Part shown: positions 1 to 12,063 of the stretch, piece by piece
Layout: each line of letters starts with the position of its first letter
How positions within the stretch are numbered: the stretch's first letter is position 1
From: Streptomyces sp. NBC_01497
Lineage (GTDB): Bacteria > Actinomycetota > Actinomycetes > Streptomycetales > Streptomycetaceae
Assembly: GCF_036250695.1 (NCBI RefSeq)
Contig: NZ_CP109427.1
Coordinates: forward strand, 3,286,001-3,350,000
Length of the DNA: 64,000 bases
Direction: 5' to 3'
The notes under the pieces: model-generated
Told to the model about the DNA's origin: nothing
The model's database searches: none
Seen by the model: the letters and a program-made list of their open reading frames with translations, nothing else
Translations under genes and position numbers: made by a program

Positions 1-2088
<2,088 letters not shown>

Positions 2089-2248
2089 GAGGGGGTCCTT
2101 CCGAGGGCTCGGACTCACTACGCGCGTACCGGTCCCCCGTAGGGCGCGGAGAGGGAAAGCCCTGTTCGGGCCTTCGATCGCCGATGCTCGTACGAGTGGG
2201 TGCCCCTGGTGACGGGCAGGGGACAGCTAACAGGCAGCGCAAAGGGTC

Positions 2249-2277
2249 AGTGTAGCCACTTGGCACACTGATGTCCA
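2249..2277 (-). promoter_or_regulatory. Predicted housekeeping promoter of rpoB
   Basis: Read on the minus strand, TGGACA (five of six matches to the -35 consensus TTGACA) at 2277-2272 is followed after exactly 17 bp by TACACT (-10 type TANNNT) at 2254-2249. This predicts a start near 2242 and a 5' leader of about 150 nt before the TTG codon. It fits a principal sigma factor (HrdB) promoter. No experimental support is available. Confidence 0.6.
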
Positions 2278-2599
2278 GAGCGGGTTTTGGGAGACCCTCG
2301 TTGTCCTCAACACCCTCGCTGCTACTGCCGGTCCATACGACGGCCCTGCCCGGTCGGAACCGCCGCAGAGCCACAGCGCCGAAGCGCCAATTCGTTCTTT
2401 CCCACATCGCCGCCGATCCATGCCTCGGAACCGGATCGATGCGACGACGCGTCCCTGAGAATTGCGCGCCTCGTGCGGTTCGTCAAGGCCCCCGCTTCCC
2501 CGGTCCTGCCCGTGGATCCCGGCCCTGCGTGCGGAAGACGGGGAGATGATCACGATAGCGGCAGGCAGTGGGAAAACAAGCCACTCCCCGCGCGGACGA

Positions 2600-2635
2600 C
2601 GAAGGGCGACCACCCGGATGGGTGATCGCCCTTCG
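2600..2635 (-). terminator. Hairpin between rplL and rpoB (terminator or attenuator)
   Basis: A 16-bp stem (2600-2615 with 2620-2635) closes a 4-nt loop. The only imperfection is one pair that becomes G-U in the minus-strand transcript. It lies 65 nt after the rplL stop. There is no U-run, so it could be a partial terminator that sets the ratio of ribosomal protein to polymerase subunit expression, as known for rplL-rpoB in other bacteria. The rest of 2089-2700 holds only this hairpin and the rpoB promoter. Confidence 0.75.
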
Positions 2636-2700
2636 CGTCAACACGGTGCGCGGCCGTCAGCCGCGCTCAGTGCCCAGAGGGCGCCGTCAGGCGCCTCGGG

Positions 2701-3087
2701 TCACTTGACCTCGACGGAGGCGCCGGCGCCCTTGAGGGACTCGGCGGCCTTCTCAGCGGCCTCCTTGGCGACCTTCTCAAGGACGGGCTTCGGGGCGCCG
2801 TCCACGAGGTCCTTGGCTTCCTTCAGGCCGAGCGAGGTGAGCTCACGCACGACCTTGATGACCTGGATCTTCTTCTCGCCGGCACCCGTGAGGATGACGT
2901 CGAACTCGTCCTGCTCGGCAGCGGCCTCGGCGGCCGGGGCACCCGGGCCGGCGGCGGCGGCAGCGGCGACCGGGGCGGCGGCGGTGACGTCGAACTTGTC
3001 CTCGAACGCCTTCACGAACTCGGAGAGCTCGATGAGGGTCATGTCCTCGAACTGCGAGAGCAGGTCGTCCTGGCTGAGCTTCGCCAT
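2701..3087 (-). CDS. rplL: 50S ribosomal protein L7/L12
   Basis: Stalk protein of the large ribosomal subunit, which recruits and activates translational GTPases. It is 128 residues, the usual length. The N-terminal dimerisation segment ([20 protein letters not shown]) is followed by an Ala/Gly/Pro hinge at about residues 36-58 and the globular C-terminal domain with the [16 protein letters not shown] factor-binding helix. GGAAGGA stands upstream of the ATG. It lies 90 nt downstream of rplJ in the same orientation and is presumably co-transcribed with it. A strong hairpin follows at 2600-2635. Confidence 0.98.
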   Translation of the reverse strand: MAKLSQDDLLSQFEDMTLIELSEFVKAFEDKFDVTAAAPVAAAAAAGPGAPAAEAAAEQDEFDVILTGAGEKKIQVIKVVRELTSLGLKEAKDLVDGAPKPVLEKVAKEAAEKAAESLKGAGASVEVK

Positions 3088-3177
3088 GATGGCGGTCCTT
3101 CCACTAATTCGGCTGGTGCCGGGTGTACATGTCGGCGGGCGCGGGGCCCGCAGCGGCCTTACGGCCAGAACGCCGAG

Positions 3178-3711
3178 TTACTCGGCACCGCCCTGCTCGT
3201 CGGCCCTCTTGGCACGAAGCGCCTCCGCGGTGCGGACGAACTTCGAGGGGAGCGCCTGGAAGAGCGCGGCAGCCTGCGAGGGCTTCGCCTTCATGGCGCC
3301 CGCCAGCTTGGCGAGCAGAACCTCGCGGGACTCGAGGTCCGCAAGCTTCTTGATCTCGTCGGCGGACAGCGCCTTGCCGTCAAGGACACCGCCCTTGATG
3401 ACGAGGTTGGGGTTGTCCTTGGCGAAGTCACGAAGACCCTTCGCCGACATCACCGGGTCACCGGTGACGAAGGCCACAGCCGTCGGACCCGCGAACAGGT
3501 CGTCCAGCGTGTTGATCCCGGCCTCGTTGGCCGCGATCTTGGTCAGCGTGTTCTTCACCACGGCGTACTGGGCGTTCCCACCGAGCGAGCGGCGCAGCTC
3601 CTTGAGCTGCGCCACGGTGAGACCCCGGTACTCGGTCAGCACTGCGGCGTTCGAGCTGCGGAACTGCTCCGTCAGCTCGGCCACCGCGGCGGCCTTGTCG
3701 GGCCTTGCCAT
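3178..3711 (-). CDS. rplJ: 50S ribosomal protein L10
   Basis: Anchors L7/L12 dimers to 23S rRNA at the stalk base, and in many bacteria the L10-L12 complex represses its own mRNA. The product is 177 residues starting [20 protein letters not shown]. The ATG at 3711 is preferred over upstream in-frame codons because GGAGG lies 10-16 nt upstream and the conserved L10 N-terminus begins there. [15 protein letters not shown] and KNTLTKIAA are typical L10 motifs. It is the first gene of the rplJ-rplL unit, with a leader hairpin upstream at 3761-3797. Confidence 0.98.
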   Translation of the reverse strand: MARPDKAAAVAELTEQFRSSNAAVLTEYRGLTVAQLKELRRSLGGNAQYAVVKNTLTKIAANEAGINTLDDLFAGPTAVAFVTGDPVMSAKGLRDFAKDNPNLVIKGGVLDGKALSADEIKKLADLESREVLLAKLAGAMKAKPSQAAALFQALPSKFVRTAEALRAKRADEQGGAE

Positions 3712-3760
3712 GAGCGTCGGCCTCCTTCCGGGTGATGAGGACCGCTCTCGGAAGGGGCTG

Positions 3761-3797
3761 AACAAAACGAAACGCCCCGACGCAGGTGCGCGGGGCG
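3761..3797 (-). promoter_or_regulatory. rplJ leader hairpin followed by a U-rich tract (attenuator candidate)
   Basis: On the minus strand CGCCCC (3797-3792) pairs with GGGGCG (3778-3773), with further inner pairs around an ACCT loop. A U-rich stretch (complement of 3761-3772) follows. This looks like an intrinsic terminator placed 50 nt before rplJ, so it is a candidate attenuator. L10-type autoregulatory leaders are known upstream of rplJ in many bacteria. Whether this RNA binds L10-L12 cannot be told from sequence alone. Confidence 0.6.
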
Positions 3798-3994
3798 TAG
3801 CTCGACCGTAACGGCACTTCTGCCGAAGTACGGGAGCTTTCCACAGTCACCTGCGCAGGCCGTCCGCAGCTAGCGGATCCTTCGGTCCCCGAACCCTCTT
3901 GCGAGTGAGCGGAGACAACCAGCGGTCTTTGGCTTCAGCTGGAGAGTACGGGAAAGCGGTCACGCCAGGCAAATCCGCTCCGCGGGGCCCTCCC

Positions 3995-4072
3995 GGCCCT
4001 CCGAGCGCCGGGTCCTGCGCGGCCCTCCGGACGCGGGGTCCTGCGCGGCCCTCCGGACGCGGGGTCCTGCGC
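3995..4072. repeat. 26-bp tandem repeat, three copies
   Basis: Three contiguous 26-bp units start at 3995, 4021 and 4047 (core GGCCCTCCGGACGCGGGGTC). Copies two and three are identical and copy one differs at a few positions. The repeat sits in the 467-bp gap between rplJ and the lipoprotein gene (3712-4178), which otherwise holds the rplJ leader and presumably its promoter. I see no coding potential there. Confidence 0.9.
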
Positions 4073-4178
4073 GGCCGCAGGAGACCCGGGGCCGGGGCGG
4101 CCGGTGTCGCCGGACCCCCGCGGGCCCGCGAGCCGGGGACCCGTGTCCCCAGGCCCGCGGAGCCGGGAGGTCAGGACG

Positions 4179-5138
4179 TCAGGACGTCGCGCCGGACTGC
4201 TGCGCCATCTTCAGCATCTCCTGGATCGTGAACGACTGATCCGCCGGCGGCACCTGGACCTCGGCCGTCTTCGCCGAGAAGTCCGCGAGGTGCTCGCTCA
4301 CCGTCATCGTCCCCGCCGAGGTGTCCATCGCGACGTCCATCCGCACCGGGAAGCTGTCCGCACCGACCCACACGTCATAGTTCTCGGCGGTGATGCCGGC
4401 CTTCTTCATGCTGTCGGCCAACTGCTTGCGCTGGTCGGCCGTGAGCGACTTCCCCGCATCGCTGGTGCCCAGCGCCTGGGCGATCGTGAGCCGGCCCTTG
4501 TAGTGGTCCGCCTTGACCCCGTCCACGGTCTCCGTGCCGACCCGGGCGATCTGCGGCGACTGGAGCAGTGACCCGAGTTGCTCGGCGGGGCTCTGCTGCT
4601 CCTGGAGCGAGTTGTTGACGAGCGAGGAGTCGGCCTGCGTGCCGCCGGACGCCGAGCCGGCCAGGGCGCCGAGGTCCATCTTCATCCACCGCTTGGCGCC
4701 GAGCGCCTTGGCGAACTCCGGATCGCTCTTCATCTGCGCGGAGAAGTCGATGTACATGGCGGAGCCCACCAGCTCCGCGTGCATGTTCCCCGCCGCTCCC
4801 GCGCCGAACTCCGAGGCGTCCATCGTCATGTCCATCACGGTCGGATTCCAGCCGAGTGTGCCGGACGCCGTCGTCGTACTCGCCGCCGCGCCCTTCGCTC
4901 CCGGCACGTTCATCGTCATCCGGAACTTCGCGGACTTGTAGCCCGACACCTTCTTGTAGGCCGCGGTCACCGCGTCGACCGGCGAGCCGGCCGTACTCCG
5001 CGTCGCCGCCTTCGACGACGCGGGCGAGCCCGCCGCCTTCTTGCCGCCGTCGTCCCCCTGGCAGCCCGCCACCGTCACGACCGCCGCCAGCGCCGCCGTC
5101 ACAGCCAACGCTCCCCGCTTGCCGACCGATGCCCTCAT
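4179..5138 (-). CDS. Secreted lipoprotein, LolA/LppX-like fold
   Basis: 319-residue exported lipoprotein. The N-terminus (MRASVGKRG), a hydrophobic stretch and the lipobox VAGC put the lipidated Cys at about residue 26, followed by a Gly/Lys/Ala/Ser-rich linker. The body has the SAMYIDF, RWMKMDL and DHYKGRLTI segments and the DSFPVRMDVAMDTSAGTMTV strand pattern seen in Streptomyces LppX/LolA-like lipoproteins, which may bind lipids or other hydrophobic ligands. ATG 5138 is chosen because an upstream in-frame start would put non-signal sequence ahead of the signal peptide. A decayed paralogue lies directly upstream (5346-6019). I recall lipoproteins at this position between rplA and rplJ in other Streptomyces. 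Its role is unknown. Confidence 0.85.
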   Translation of the reverse strand: MRASVGKRGALAVTAALAAVVTVAGCQGDDGGKKAAGSPASSKAATRSTAGSPVDAVTAAYKKVSGYKSAKFRMTMNVPGAKGAAASTTTASGTLGWNPTVMDMTMDASEFGAGAAGNMHAELVGSAMYIDFSAQMKSDPEFAKALGAKRWMKMDLGALAGSASGGTQADSSLVNNSLQEQQSPAEQLGSLLQSPQIARVGTETVDGVKADHYKGRLTIAQALGTSDAGKSLTADQRKQLADSMKKAGITAENYDVWVGADSFPVRMDVAMDTSAGTMTVSEHLADFSAKTAEVQVPPADQSFTIQEMLKMAQQSGATS

Positions 5139-5345
5139 GTCCCCCACCCCAGTGTTTTCTGTTGTGTCCCCGCGTCCAACTGACGCCGGACACAAGGAGG
5201 ATACGCCTGGTCAGGGGGCAGGCGACGTGCCTCATGAGTCACACTCACGACACAGCGGGAGCTGGGGGGACGTAAAGAAGCGGCACAGCGGGCCCTGCCG
5301 TGCGCCCCCTCACACGCCCCCTGCGACGCGTGCGGCGCGGCCCGG

Positions 5346-6019
<674 letters not shown>

Positions 6020-6026
6020 TCTAAAC

Positions 6027-6075
6027 ACAAAAAACGGGCCCCTCACGTCCGCCGGAGCGGAGGCGAGGGGCCCGT
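6027..6075 (-). terminator. Intrinsic terminator of rplK-rplA
   Basis: An 11-bp perfect stem (6034-6044 with 6065-6075) plus an inner 5-bp stem (6048-6052 with 6057-6061) is followed in the minus-strand transcript by six U residues (the A-run at 6029-6034). It starts 25 nt after the rplA stop. This is one of the clearest Rho-independent terminators in the window. Confidence 0.92.
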
Positions 6076-6100
6076 CAGCCAACTGGCTGACGCCGAGGCG

Positions 6101-6820
6101 TCAGATCACAGCCGGGTCCTCCTCCAGGAGGTTCCGGGTGCGGTTGGAGTCGAGCGGGATGCCGGGGCCCATCGTGGTGGCCAGCGTGGCCGTCTTGATG
6201 TAGCGGCCCTTGGCGGCCGACGGCTTGAGACGGTTGATCTCTTCGAGCGCCGCGGCGTAGTTCTCCACCAGCTTGGTCTCGTCGAACGAGATCTTGCCGA
6301 TGATGAAGTGCAGGTTCGAGTGCTTGTCGACGCGGAACTCGATCTTGCCGCCCTTGATGTCCGTCACAGCCTTCGTGACGTCCGGGGTGACCGTTCCGGT
6401 CTTCGGGTTCGGCATCAGACCACGCGGGCCGAGCACGCGGCCGAGGCGGCCGACCTTGCCCATGAGGTCCGGGGTGGCGACGACGGCGTCGAAGTCCAGA
6501 CGCCCCTTCGCGACCTCGTCGATGAGCTCGTCGGCGCCGACGATGTCGGCGCCCGCGGCACGCGCTGCCTCGGCACGGTCACCGGTCGCGAAGACCAGGA
6601 CCCGGGCGGTCTTGCCGGTGCCGTGCGGAAGGTTCACGGTGCCACGGACCATCTGGTCCGCCTTGCGCGGGTCGACGCCCAGGCGCATGGCGACCTCGAC
6701 GGTGCCGTCGAACTTCGCGGAGTTGACGTCCTTGGCCAGACGAACGGCCTCCAGGGGCGCGTACGCGCGCTCCTGGTCGATCTTGGCATCCGCTGCGCGG
6801 AGAGCCTTGCTGCGCTTCAC
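6101..6820 (-). CDS. rplA: 50S ribosomal protein L1
   Basis: Binds 23S rRNA at the mobile L1 stalk near the E site. It is 239 residues, the usual size. Typical motifs include [52 protein letters not shown] and NRTRNLL near the C-terminus. The start is GTG at 6820 ([16 protein letters not shown]) with AGGAG just upstream. It follows rplK by 106 nt, a spacer where L1-type autoregulation operates in other bacteria, although I did not verify an rRNA mimic here. A strong terminator lies downstream at 6027-6075. Confidence 0.98.
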   Translation of the reverse strand: MKRSKALRAADAKIDQERAYAPLEAVRLAKDVNSAKFDGTVEVAMRLGVDPRKADQMVRGTVNLPHGTGKTARVLVFATGDRAEAARAAGADIVGADELIDEVAKGRLDFDAVVATPDLMGKVGRLGRVLGPRGLMPNPKTGTVTPDVTKAVTDIKGGKIEFRVDKHSNLHFIIGKISFDETKLVENYAAALEEINRLKPSAAKGRYIKTATLATTMGPGIPLDSNRTRNLLEEDPAVI

Positions 6821-6926
6821 TTCTTCTCCTGATGTTCAAGCAGGTGCGGAGGTCGTGGTCCGGGCCGCGCATGGCCCTGCCACTGGGGAGCCGGGGCGGC
6901 GTGCGCCCGCGGCACGGTGTCGGACG

Positions 6927-7361
6927 TCAGCCCTCGACCGTGATGCCCATGGAACGAGCGGTGCCCGCGATGATCTTCTCCGCGGCCTCGATGTCGTTCG
7001 CGTTGAGGTCGGGCATCTTCGTGTTGGCGATGTCCCGCACCTGGTCGCGCGTCAGCTTCGCGACCTTCTTGACGTGCGGCTCGCCGGAGCCCTTGTCCAC
7101 ACCCGCGGCCTTGAGGATCAGCTTGGCGGCCGGGGGGGTCTTGGTGATGAAGGTGAAGGAGCGGTCGTCGTAGACCGTGATCTCCACCGGCACGACCATG
7201 CCACGCTGCGACTCGGTCGCGGCGTTGTAGGCCTTGCAGAACTCCATGATGTTGACGCCGTGCTGACCGAGCGCGGGGCCGACCGGCGGTGCCGGGTTGG
7301 CCGCGCCGGCCTTGATCTGGAGCTTGATCAGCCCCGTGACCTTCTTCTTCTTGGGAGGCAT
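6927..7361 (-). CDS. rplK: 50S ribosomal protein L11
   Basis: 144-residue L11, part of the GTPase-associated centre and of the thiostrepton binding site. The N-terminal domain ([19 protein letters not shown], with the conserved [17 protein letters not shown]) is followed by the C-terminal RNA-binding domain ([40 protein letters not shown]). The proline-rich thiostrepton-contact helix looks unaltered, so no resistance change is evident. It is the first gene of rplK-rplA and is separated from nusG by a terminator at about 7465-7508. Confidence 0.98.
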
Positions 7362-7433
7362 GGTGTTTCTCTCCGGGTCCTGATGAGAGGTGATCAGCCT
7401 CCACCCATCATCCGGATGGAGGCATACCGCACA

Positions 7434-7461
7434 ACGATAACGGGTAAGGATGCGCGGCCAA
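7434..7461 (-). promoter_or_regulatory. Possible promoter of rplK-rplA
   Basis: On the minus strand TTGGCC (7461-7456) and TATCGT (7439-7434) are separated by 16 bp, about 70 nt before the rplK ATG. The -35 match is modest and lies next to the nusG terminator U-run. Offered as a candidate because a separate promoter is expected after that terminator. Confidence 0.33.
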
Positions 7462-7464
7462 AAA

Positions 7465-7508
7465 CCGACAGGTCAGGGGCCCTCTACGGGGCTTCCCTGA
7501 CCTGGTCG
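7465..7508 (-). terminator. Terminator between nusG and rplK
   Basis: Long imperfect inverted repeat centred near 7487, in which the CAGGTCAGGG arm and its complement pair with a bulge. In the minus-strand transcript it is followed by GGUUUUUGG (complement of 7457-7465). It lies about 90 nt after the nusG stop and splits secE-nusG from rplK-rplA. Confidence 0.75.
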
Positions 7509-7597
7509 GAAGTGTTTCGCGACGGTGCCGGCGGTGAGGCCGGTCCATCGGATGTCCGTACCGCCGCGCGGATGCCGCCGCGGCGGTACGGACAGCG

Positions 7598-8545
7598 TCA
7601 GTTCTTCTGGATCTGGTCGAAGCTCAGCTCGACCGGGGTCTCCCGGCCGAAGATCTCCACCAGGCCCTTGACCTTGCGCGAGTCGGCGCTGATCTCGTTG
7701 ATCGTCGCCTGCAGCGTCGCGAACGGGCCGTCGGTGACGGTGACCGAGTCGCCCACCTCGAAGTCCAGGACCTGCACCTCGACCTTGCGGGCCGGCATCG
7801 GCTTGCCCTCGGCCTCGGCCGCCTCGCGGGCCGCCTTCTCCTCGGCCTCGGGAGCGAGCATCTTCACGATCTCGTCGAGCGTCAGCGGGTACGGGTCGTA
7901 CGCGTTGCCGACGAAGCCCGTGACACCGGGGGTGTTGCGGACGACGCCCCAGGACTCGTTCGTCAGGTCCATCCGGACGAGCACGTAGCCGGGCAGCTTG
8001 TTCTGCCGCACGTTCTTGCGCTCGCCGTTCTTGATCTGGACGATCTCTTCCTCGGGGACCTCGGCCTGGTAGATGAACTCCTCGACGTTGAGCGAGACCG
8101 CACGCTGCTCCAGGTTGGCCTTCACGCGCTTCTCGTAGCCCGCGTAGGTGTGGATCACGTACCACTCGCCGGGGAGTCCCCGCAGTTCGTCACGGAGGGC
8201 CGCGACCGGGTCGGCGGGCGCCTCGACGACGGCCTCGACCTCGGCCTGCTCGACCTCGTCGGTCGTGGCCTCGACGTCCTCGCCGGACTCCGGGTCCTCG
8301 ACCGCGGCCTCGGTGTCCTCACCGGGCTCCGCGTCCGCGTCGGCACTCTCGTCGGACGCTTCGTCCTCGCCGGCCGTGGCGCTCTCGACACTCTCGTCGG
8401 GCTTCTCGTCCGCGTCGGCCGTGGCCTCGTCGGTCAGCTCTTCCGCCTCGTCTGGCTCGACAGCGTCCGCCGCCGCTGCGAGGTCGGCATCGTCCGCAGC
8501 GGACTCGGCCGATTCGCGGGCGTCGTTCAGGTTCGGGTCAGACAC
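7598..8545 (-). CDS. nusG: Transcription termination/antitermination factor NusG
   Basis: Binds the RNA polymerase clamp through its NGN domain and Rho, or ribosomal S10, through its KOW domain. GTG 8545 is chosen because the Streptomyces NusG N-terminus (VSDPNLNDA) begins there; AGGAAG lies upstream. The protein is 315 residues, much longer than the ~180-residue E. coli protein, because of an N-terminal Asp/Glu/Ala-rich acidic stretch of about 120 residues, as is usual for actinomycetes. The NGN domain starts near [18 protein letters not shown] and the KOW domain at [14 protein letters not shown], ending [11 protein letters not shown]. It follows secE in the same orientation. Confidence 0.96.
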   Translation of the reverse strand: MSDPNLNDARESAESAADDADLAAAADAVEPDEAEELTDEATADADEKPDESVESATAGEDEASDESADADAEPGEDTEAAVEDPESGEDVEATTDEVEQAEVEAVVEAPADPVAALRDELRGLPGEWYVIHTYAGYEKRVKANLEQRAVSLNVEEFIYQAEVPEEEIVQIKNGERKNVRQNKLPGYVLVRMDLTNESWGVVRNTPGVTGFVGNAYDPYPLTLDEIVKMLAPEAEEKAAREAAEAEGKPMPARKVEVQVLDFEVGDSVTVTDGPFATLQATINEISADSRKVKGLVEIFGRETPVELSFDQIQKN

Positions 8546-8580
8546 GGTGACTGCTTCTTCCTGGCTCAAGGGGTGGAACA

Positions 8581-8616
8581 CCCGAAAGGGGCGGCCTGTA
8601 TGGGTCGCCCCTCGGG
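8581..8616 (-). terminator. Hairpin in the secE-nusG spacer
   Basis: An imperfect inverted repeat built on GGGGCG and CGCCCC arms lies in the 72-nt spacer between secE and nusG. It has no U-run, so it may be an attenuator or mRNA-processing element rather than a true terminator. Confidence 0.4.
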
Positions 8617-8617
8617 A

Positions 8618-8908
8618 TCAGCCGAAAACGGACTTGATTGCTTGGTTGAAGCCATAGTCAATCACGGTCACCAGACCGATCATGATGACAACGAAGACAA
8701 TCACCACAGTGGTGTACGTCGACAGCTGGTTACGTGTCGGCCAGACGACCTTGCGCAGCTCGGCGACGACCTGGCGGTAGAAGAGCGCGAGACGGCCCAT
8801 GGGACCTTTCTTTCCGCGCTTGCCACCCTTGCGGGGCTTCTTCTCCTGCGACTCAGGCGACTCGTCGTCCGCATCAGGCTTGTCGATGGAGCCCACGGCG
8901 TCCGTCAC
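8618..8908 (-). CDS. secE: Preprotein translocase subunit SecE
   Basis: Small clamp subunit of the SecYEG channel. It is 96 residues with a charged N-terminal half (acidic, then the Lys/Arg-rich EKKPRKGGKRGKKG), the conserved amphipathic helix FYRQVVAELRKVVWPTRNQL, and a single C-terminal membrane helix (STYTTVVIVFVVIMIGLVTV). The start is GTG 8908. It is the first protein gene of the cluster, followed by nusG, with tRNA-Trp about 105 nt upstream, an order common in actinobacteria. Confidence 0.97.
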   Translation of the reverse strand: MTDAVGSIDKPDADDESPESQEKKPRKGGKRGKKGPMGRLALFYRQVVAELRKVVWPTRNQLSTYTTVVIVFVVIMIGLVTVIDYGFNQAIKSVFG

Positions 8909-9013
8909 GCTCTCTCACCTGATTCCGGGTCGTGGCCGTGCCGCGCCCGGGGGAGCCGCACGGCTGTGCAATGAATGTACGTACATGCGCACACATCCTG
9001 GCGGTGTGTGTAG

Positions 9014-9086
9014 CAGGGCCGGAGGGAATTGAACCCCCAACCGCTGGTTTTGGAGACCAGTGCTCTACCAATTGAGCTACGACCCT
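9014..9086 (-). tRNA. tRNA-Trp (anticodon CCA)
   Basis: The 73-nt minus-strand cloverleaf starts AGGGTCG and ends with an acceptor strand complementary to it plus discriminator G. The D arm GCTC-AATTGGTA-GAGC and the T arm with GGTTCAATTCC are clear. The anticodon loop CTCCAAA reads CCA. No CCA tail is encoded. It lies upstream of secE, as in related genomes. Confidence 0.97.
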
Positions 9087-9519
9087 TTGTTGCCCGCCCC
9101 AACCTACCCCATCCGGTCTTGCGCAGGGTATGCGCGCGAACGGACGTGGCGACGGGAGCCGACGACAGGTGAGTGTACGTGGTCGGTGGCCGCGCGTCGA
9201 ACAGCTCTCAACTCCGGCCACAACCCAGGCCTCCCGGCGGGTGGCGGGTGCTCCCCGGCCGCCCCGGTCAGCCGGCGGCCCGGGGCGGCGCGGCCGACGG
9301 CACCACGGCCGCACCCCGCACTGCCGGTGGGGCCGGGCCCCCAGGGGCGGTCCGGACCGTCGCGGAGAGCCACCGGGCCCGCCTCCGCGGAGACCGACCG
9401 TCCGCGGACGCACACACTCCGGTCGTACCCGGACACCATGCGTCGCCGCTGCGTGCCCAGTTGTTCACTCTGTGAAACCCGTGCCCCAGGAAGGTTTCCG
9501 GTCTGAAAGCATGGGGCGC
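9087..9519. other. Non-coding region between tRNA-Trp and aspC
   Basis: 433 bp with no convincing gene on either strand. It should contain the divergent promoters of tRNA-Trp/secE and aspC. A small inverted repeat, TTCAC-TCT-GTGAA (9464-9476), lies about 45 nt before the aspC start and could be a regulator site. I found no convincing -35/-10 pair. Confidence 0.5.
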
Positions 9520-10746
9520 ATGAGCGCTGCATCCCCTTCCGCCGAGCGCCGGGTGTCCGCGCGCGTCGGCGCGATCTCCGAGTCCGCCACCCTCGCCGTC
9601 GACGCCAAGGCAAAGGCCCTCAAGGCCGCCGGACGCCCGGTGATCGGGTTCGGCGCGGGCGAGCCCGACTTCCCCACGCCCGACTACATCGTCGAGGCAG
9701 CCGTCGAGGCCTGCCGGAACCCGAAGTTCCACCGCTACACCCCGGCCGGCGGCCTCCCCGAGCTGAAGGCCGCCATCGCCGCGAAGACCCTCCGTGACTC
9801 GGGTTACGAGGTCGACCCCGCGCAGATCCTCGTGACCAACGGGGGGAAGCAGGCCATCTACGAGGCGTTCGCCGCGATCCTCGACCCGGGCGACGAGGTC
9901 CTCGTACCGGCGCCGTACTGGACCACCTACCCCGAGTCGATCCGCCTCGCCGGCGGCGTCCCGGTCGACGTGGTGGCCGACGAGACCACCGGCTACCGGG
10001 TCTCCGTCGAGCAGTTGGAGGCCGCGCGCACCGCGCGGACGAAGGTGCTGCTGTTCGTGTCGCCGTCCAACCCGACGGGCGCCGTGTACAGCAAGGAGGA
10101 CACCGAGGCCATCGGCCGCTGGGCCGTCGAGCACGGCCTGTGGGTGCTGACCGACGAGATCTACGAGCACCTCGTCTACGGCGACGCCGTCTTCACCTCG
10201 CTGCCGGTCGCCGTGCCCGAGCTGCGCGACAAGTGCGTCGTCGTCAACGGCGTGGCCAAGACGTACGCCATGACTGGCTGGCGGGTGGGCTGGGCCATCG
10301 GCCCGAAGGACGTCATCAAGGCCGCCGCGAACCTCCAGTCGCACGCGACGTCCAACGTCGCGAACGTCTCGCAGGCCGCCGCGATCGCCGCCGTCTCCGG
10401 CGACCTGTCGGCGGTGGCCGAAATGCGCTCCGCCTTCGACCGGCGCCGCCGGACGATCGTGCGGATGCTGAACGAGATCGACGGCGTGCTCTGCCCCGAG
10501 CCGGAGGGCGCGTTCTACGCGTACCCGTCGGTGAAGGCACTGCTCGGCAAGGAGATCCGCGGCTCCCGCCCGGAGTCCTCGGTCGAGCTCGCCGCGCTCA
10601 TCCTCGAAGAGGTCGAGGTCGCGGTTGTACCGGGAGAGGCGTTCGGCACCCCCGGCTACCTGCGGCTGTCGTACGCGCTCGGTGACGAGGACCTGGTGGA
10701 GGGTGTCTCCCGGATCCAGAAGCTGCTGGCCGAGGCCAAGGACTGA
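9520..10746 (+). CDS. aspC: Aspartate aminotransferase (class I/II, PLP)
   Basis: Transfers the amino group between aspartate and 2-oxoglutarate using pyridoxal phosphate (fold type I). It is 408 residues. Typical motifs are [15 protein letters not shown] near the N-terminus, [38 protein letters not shown] and the PLP-lysine segment [14 protein letters not shown] with Lys at about residue 247. The C-terminus holds [23 protein letters not shown] 9520 ([16 protein letters not shown]) matches the known Streptomyces start; an in-frame ATG at 9511 is an alternative. An intrinsic terminator follows at 10810. Confidence 0.93.
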   Translation: MSAASPSAERRVSARVGAISESATLAVDAKAKALKAAGRPVIGFGAGEPDFPTPDYIVEAAVEACRNPKFHRYTPAGGLPELKAAIAAKTLRDSGYEVDPAQILVTNGGKQAIYEAFAAILDPGDEVLVPAPYWTTYPESIRLAGGVPVDVVADETTGYRVSVEQLEAARTARTKVLLFVSPSNPTGAVYSKEDTEAIGRWAVEHGLWVLTDEIYEHLVYGDAVFTSLPVAVPELRDKCVVVNGVAKTYAMTGWRVGWAIGPKDVIKAAANLQSHATSNVANVSQAAAIAAVSGDLSAVAEMRSAFDRRRRTIVRMLNEIDGVLCPEPEGAFYAYPSVKALLGKEIRGSRPESSVELAALILEEVEVAVVPGEAFGTPGYLRLSYALGDEDLVEGVSRIQKLLAEAKD

Positions 10747-10809
10747 CGGCTTCAAGGAGCGCGCTCCGAGTACCTCCGGATGCACCCGCGCGCGCCGCTG
10801 CAGGCATGG

Positions 10810-10848
10810 AAACGGGTCTCCGGCCGTTGTGGCCGTGGACCCGTTTTT
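10810..10848 (+). terminator. Intrinsic terminator downstream of aspC
   Basis: The stem AACGGGTC with GACCCGTT (10811-10818 and 10838-10845), an inner GGCC/GGCC stem and a trailing T-run (10843-10848). It lies 64 nt after the aspC stop. Confidence 0.85.
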
Positions 10849-10916
10849 CCGTTCGGAGGGCGATGGATCAGACAATCGGGCTGTAGGTACCCGCGGAGAT
10901 ACGGCAGGATCTTGGG

Positions 10917-11969
10917 ATGTTGAGCACGACCGCCCCCACCCGGCACGCCCCCGCCCGCCCGCGCGATCTGCGGCTGCTGCCGAAGGCCCACCTGCACCTG
11001 CACTTCACGGGATCGATGCGGCCCACGACCCTCATCGAACTGGCCGAGAAGTACCGCGTCCACCTGCCGGAGGCGCTGACGAGCGGCGAGCCGCCGAAGC
11101 TCAGCGCGACCGACGAGCGCGGCTGGTTCCGCTTCCAGCGCCTGTACGACCTCGCGCGGTCGTGCCTGAAGGAGCCGGACGACATCCGGCGGCTCGTCCG
11201 GGAGGCCGCCGAGGAGGACGTACGGGACGGTTCCCGCTGGCTGGAGATCCAGGTCGACCCGACGTCGTACGCACCGCACCTCGGCGGGCTGATCCCCGCC
11301 CTGGAGATCATCCTGGACGCGGTGGAGTCCGCGTCCCGCGAGACGGGGCTCGGCATGCGGGTCTTGGTCGCGGCGAACCGGATGAAGCATCCGCTGGAGG
11401 CGCGCACCCTGGCGCGGCTCGCGGTGCGCTACGCCGATCACGGCGTCGTCGGTTTCGGCCTCTCCAACGACGAACGGCGCGGGATGGCACGCGACTTCGA
11501 CCGCGCCTTCGCGATCGCCCGGCAGGGCGGACTGCTGGCCGCGCCGCACGGCGGAGAGCTGACCGGCCCCTCGTCCGTACGCGACTGCCTGGACGACCTG
11601 CGCGCCGCGCGCATCGGGCACGGGGTCCGGGCCGCCGAGGACCCGGCGCTGGTGCGCCGGCTCGCCGACTCGGGCGTCACCTGCGAGGTCTGCCCCGCCT
11701 CGAACGTGGCACTGGGCGTGTACGCGAAACCCGCGGACGTCCCCCTGCGGACGCTGTTCGAAGCGGGCGTGCCGATGGCGCTCGGGGCGGACGACCCGCT
11801 GCTGTTCGGCTCCCGCCTCGCGGCGCAGTACGAGTTCGCGCGCGAGCACCACGGCTTCACGGACGAGGAACTCGCGGAACTGGCCCGGCAGTCGCTGCGG
11901 GCATCGGCCGCCCCGGAGGGCGTGAAGGCGGAACTGCTCGCGGACGTGGACGCCTGGCTGGCCTCCTGA
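10917..11969 (+). CDS. add: Adenosine deaminase family protein
   Basis: Zn-dependent hydrolase predicted to deaminate adenosine to inosine (purine salvage). It is 350 residues. Visible motifs are HLHLHFTGS near residue 22 (metal HxH), AAPHGGELTG (the HAGE-type loop), ARIGHG (substrate/metal His) and ALGADDPLLFG (the catalytic Asp pair, SxDDP-like). The first loop reads HFTGS rather than the usual HLDGS, which is seen in a subgroup of bacterial family members, so substrate preference could differ. ATG 10917 begins MLSTTAPTRHAP. The shine-dalgarno is weak. It lies between aspC and the opposite-facing murB. Confidence 0.88.
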   Translation: MLSTTAPTRHAPARPRDLRLLPKAHLHLHFTGSMRPTTLIELAEKYRVHLPEALTSGEPPKLSATDERGWFRFQRLYDLARSCLKEPDDIRRLVREAAEEDVRDGSRWLEIQVDPTSYAPHLGGLIPALEIILDAVESASRETGLGMRVLVAANRMKHPLEARTLARLAVRYADHGVVGFGLSNDERRGMARDFDRAFAIARQGGLLAAPHGGELTGPSSVRDCLDDLRAARIGHGVRAAEDPALVRRLADSGVTCEVCPASNVALGVYAKPADVPLRTLFEAGVPMALGADDPLLFGSRLAAQYEFAREHHGFTDEELAELARQSLRASAAPEGVKAELLADVDAWLAS

Positions 11970-12063
11970 GGCCCGCTGTCGCGGCCGCCGGCCGTCCCCC
12001 GCCGGCCACCGTCACGGGCGGCCGGGGCGGGGCCCCGAGCCGGGCATGGTCAGGCGTCGGACG

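Noticed and set aside
9461..9478. Rex (redox) operator before aspC
   Set aside because: The Rex consensus is TTGTGAANNNNTTCACAA. Here the arms are inverted (TTCAC...GTGAA), so it is only a small generic inverted repeat.
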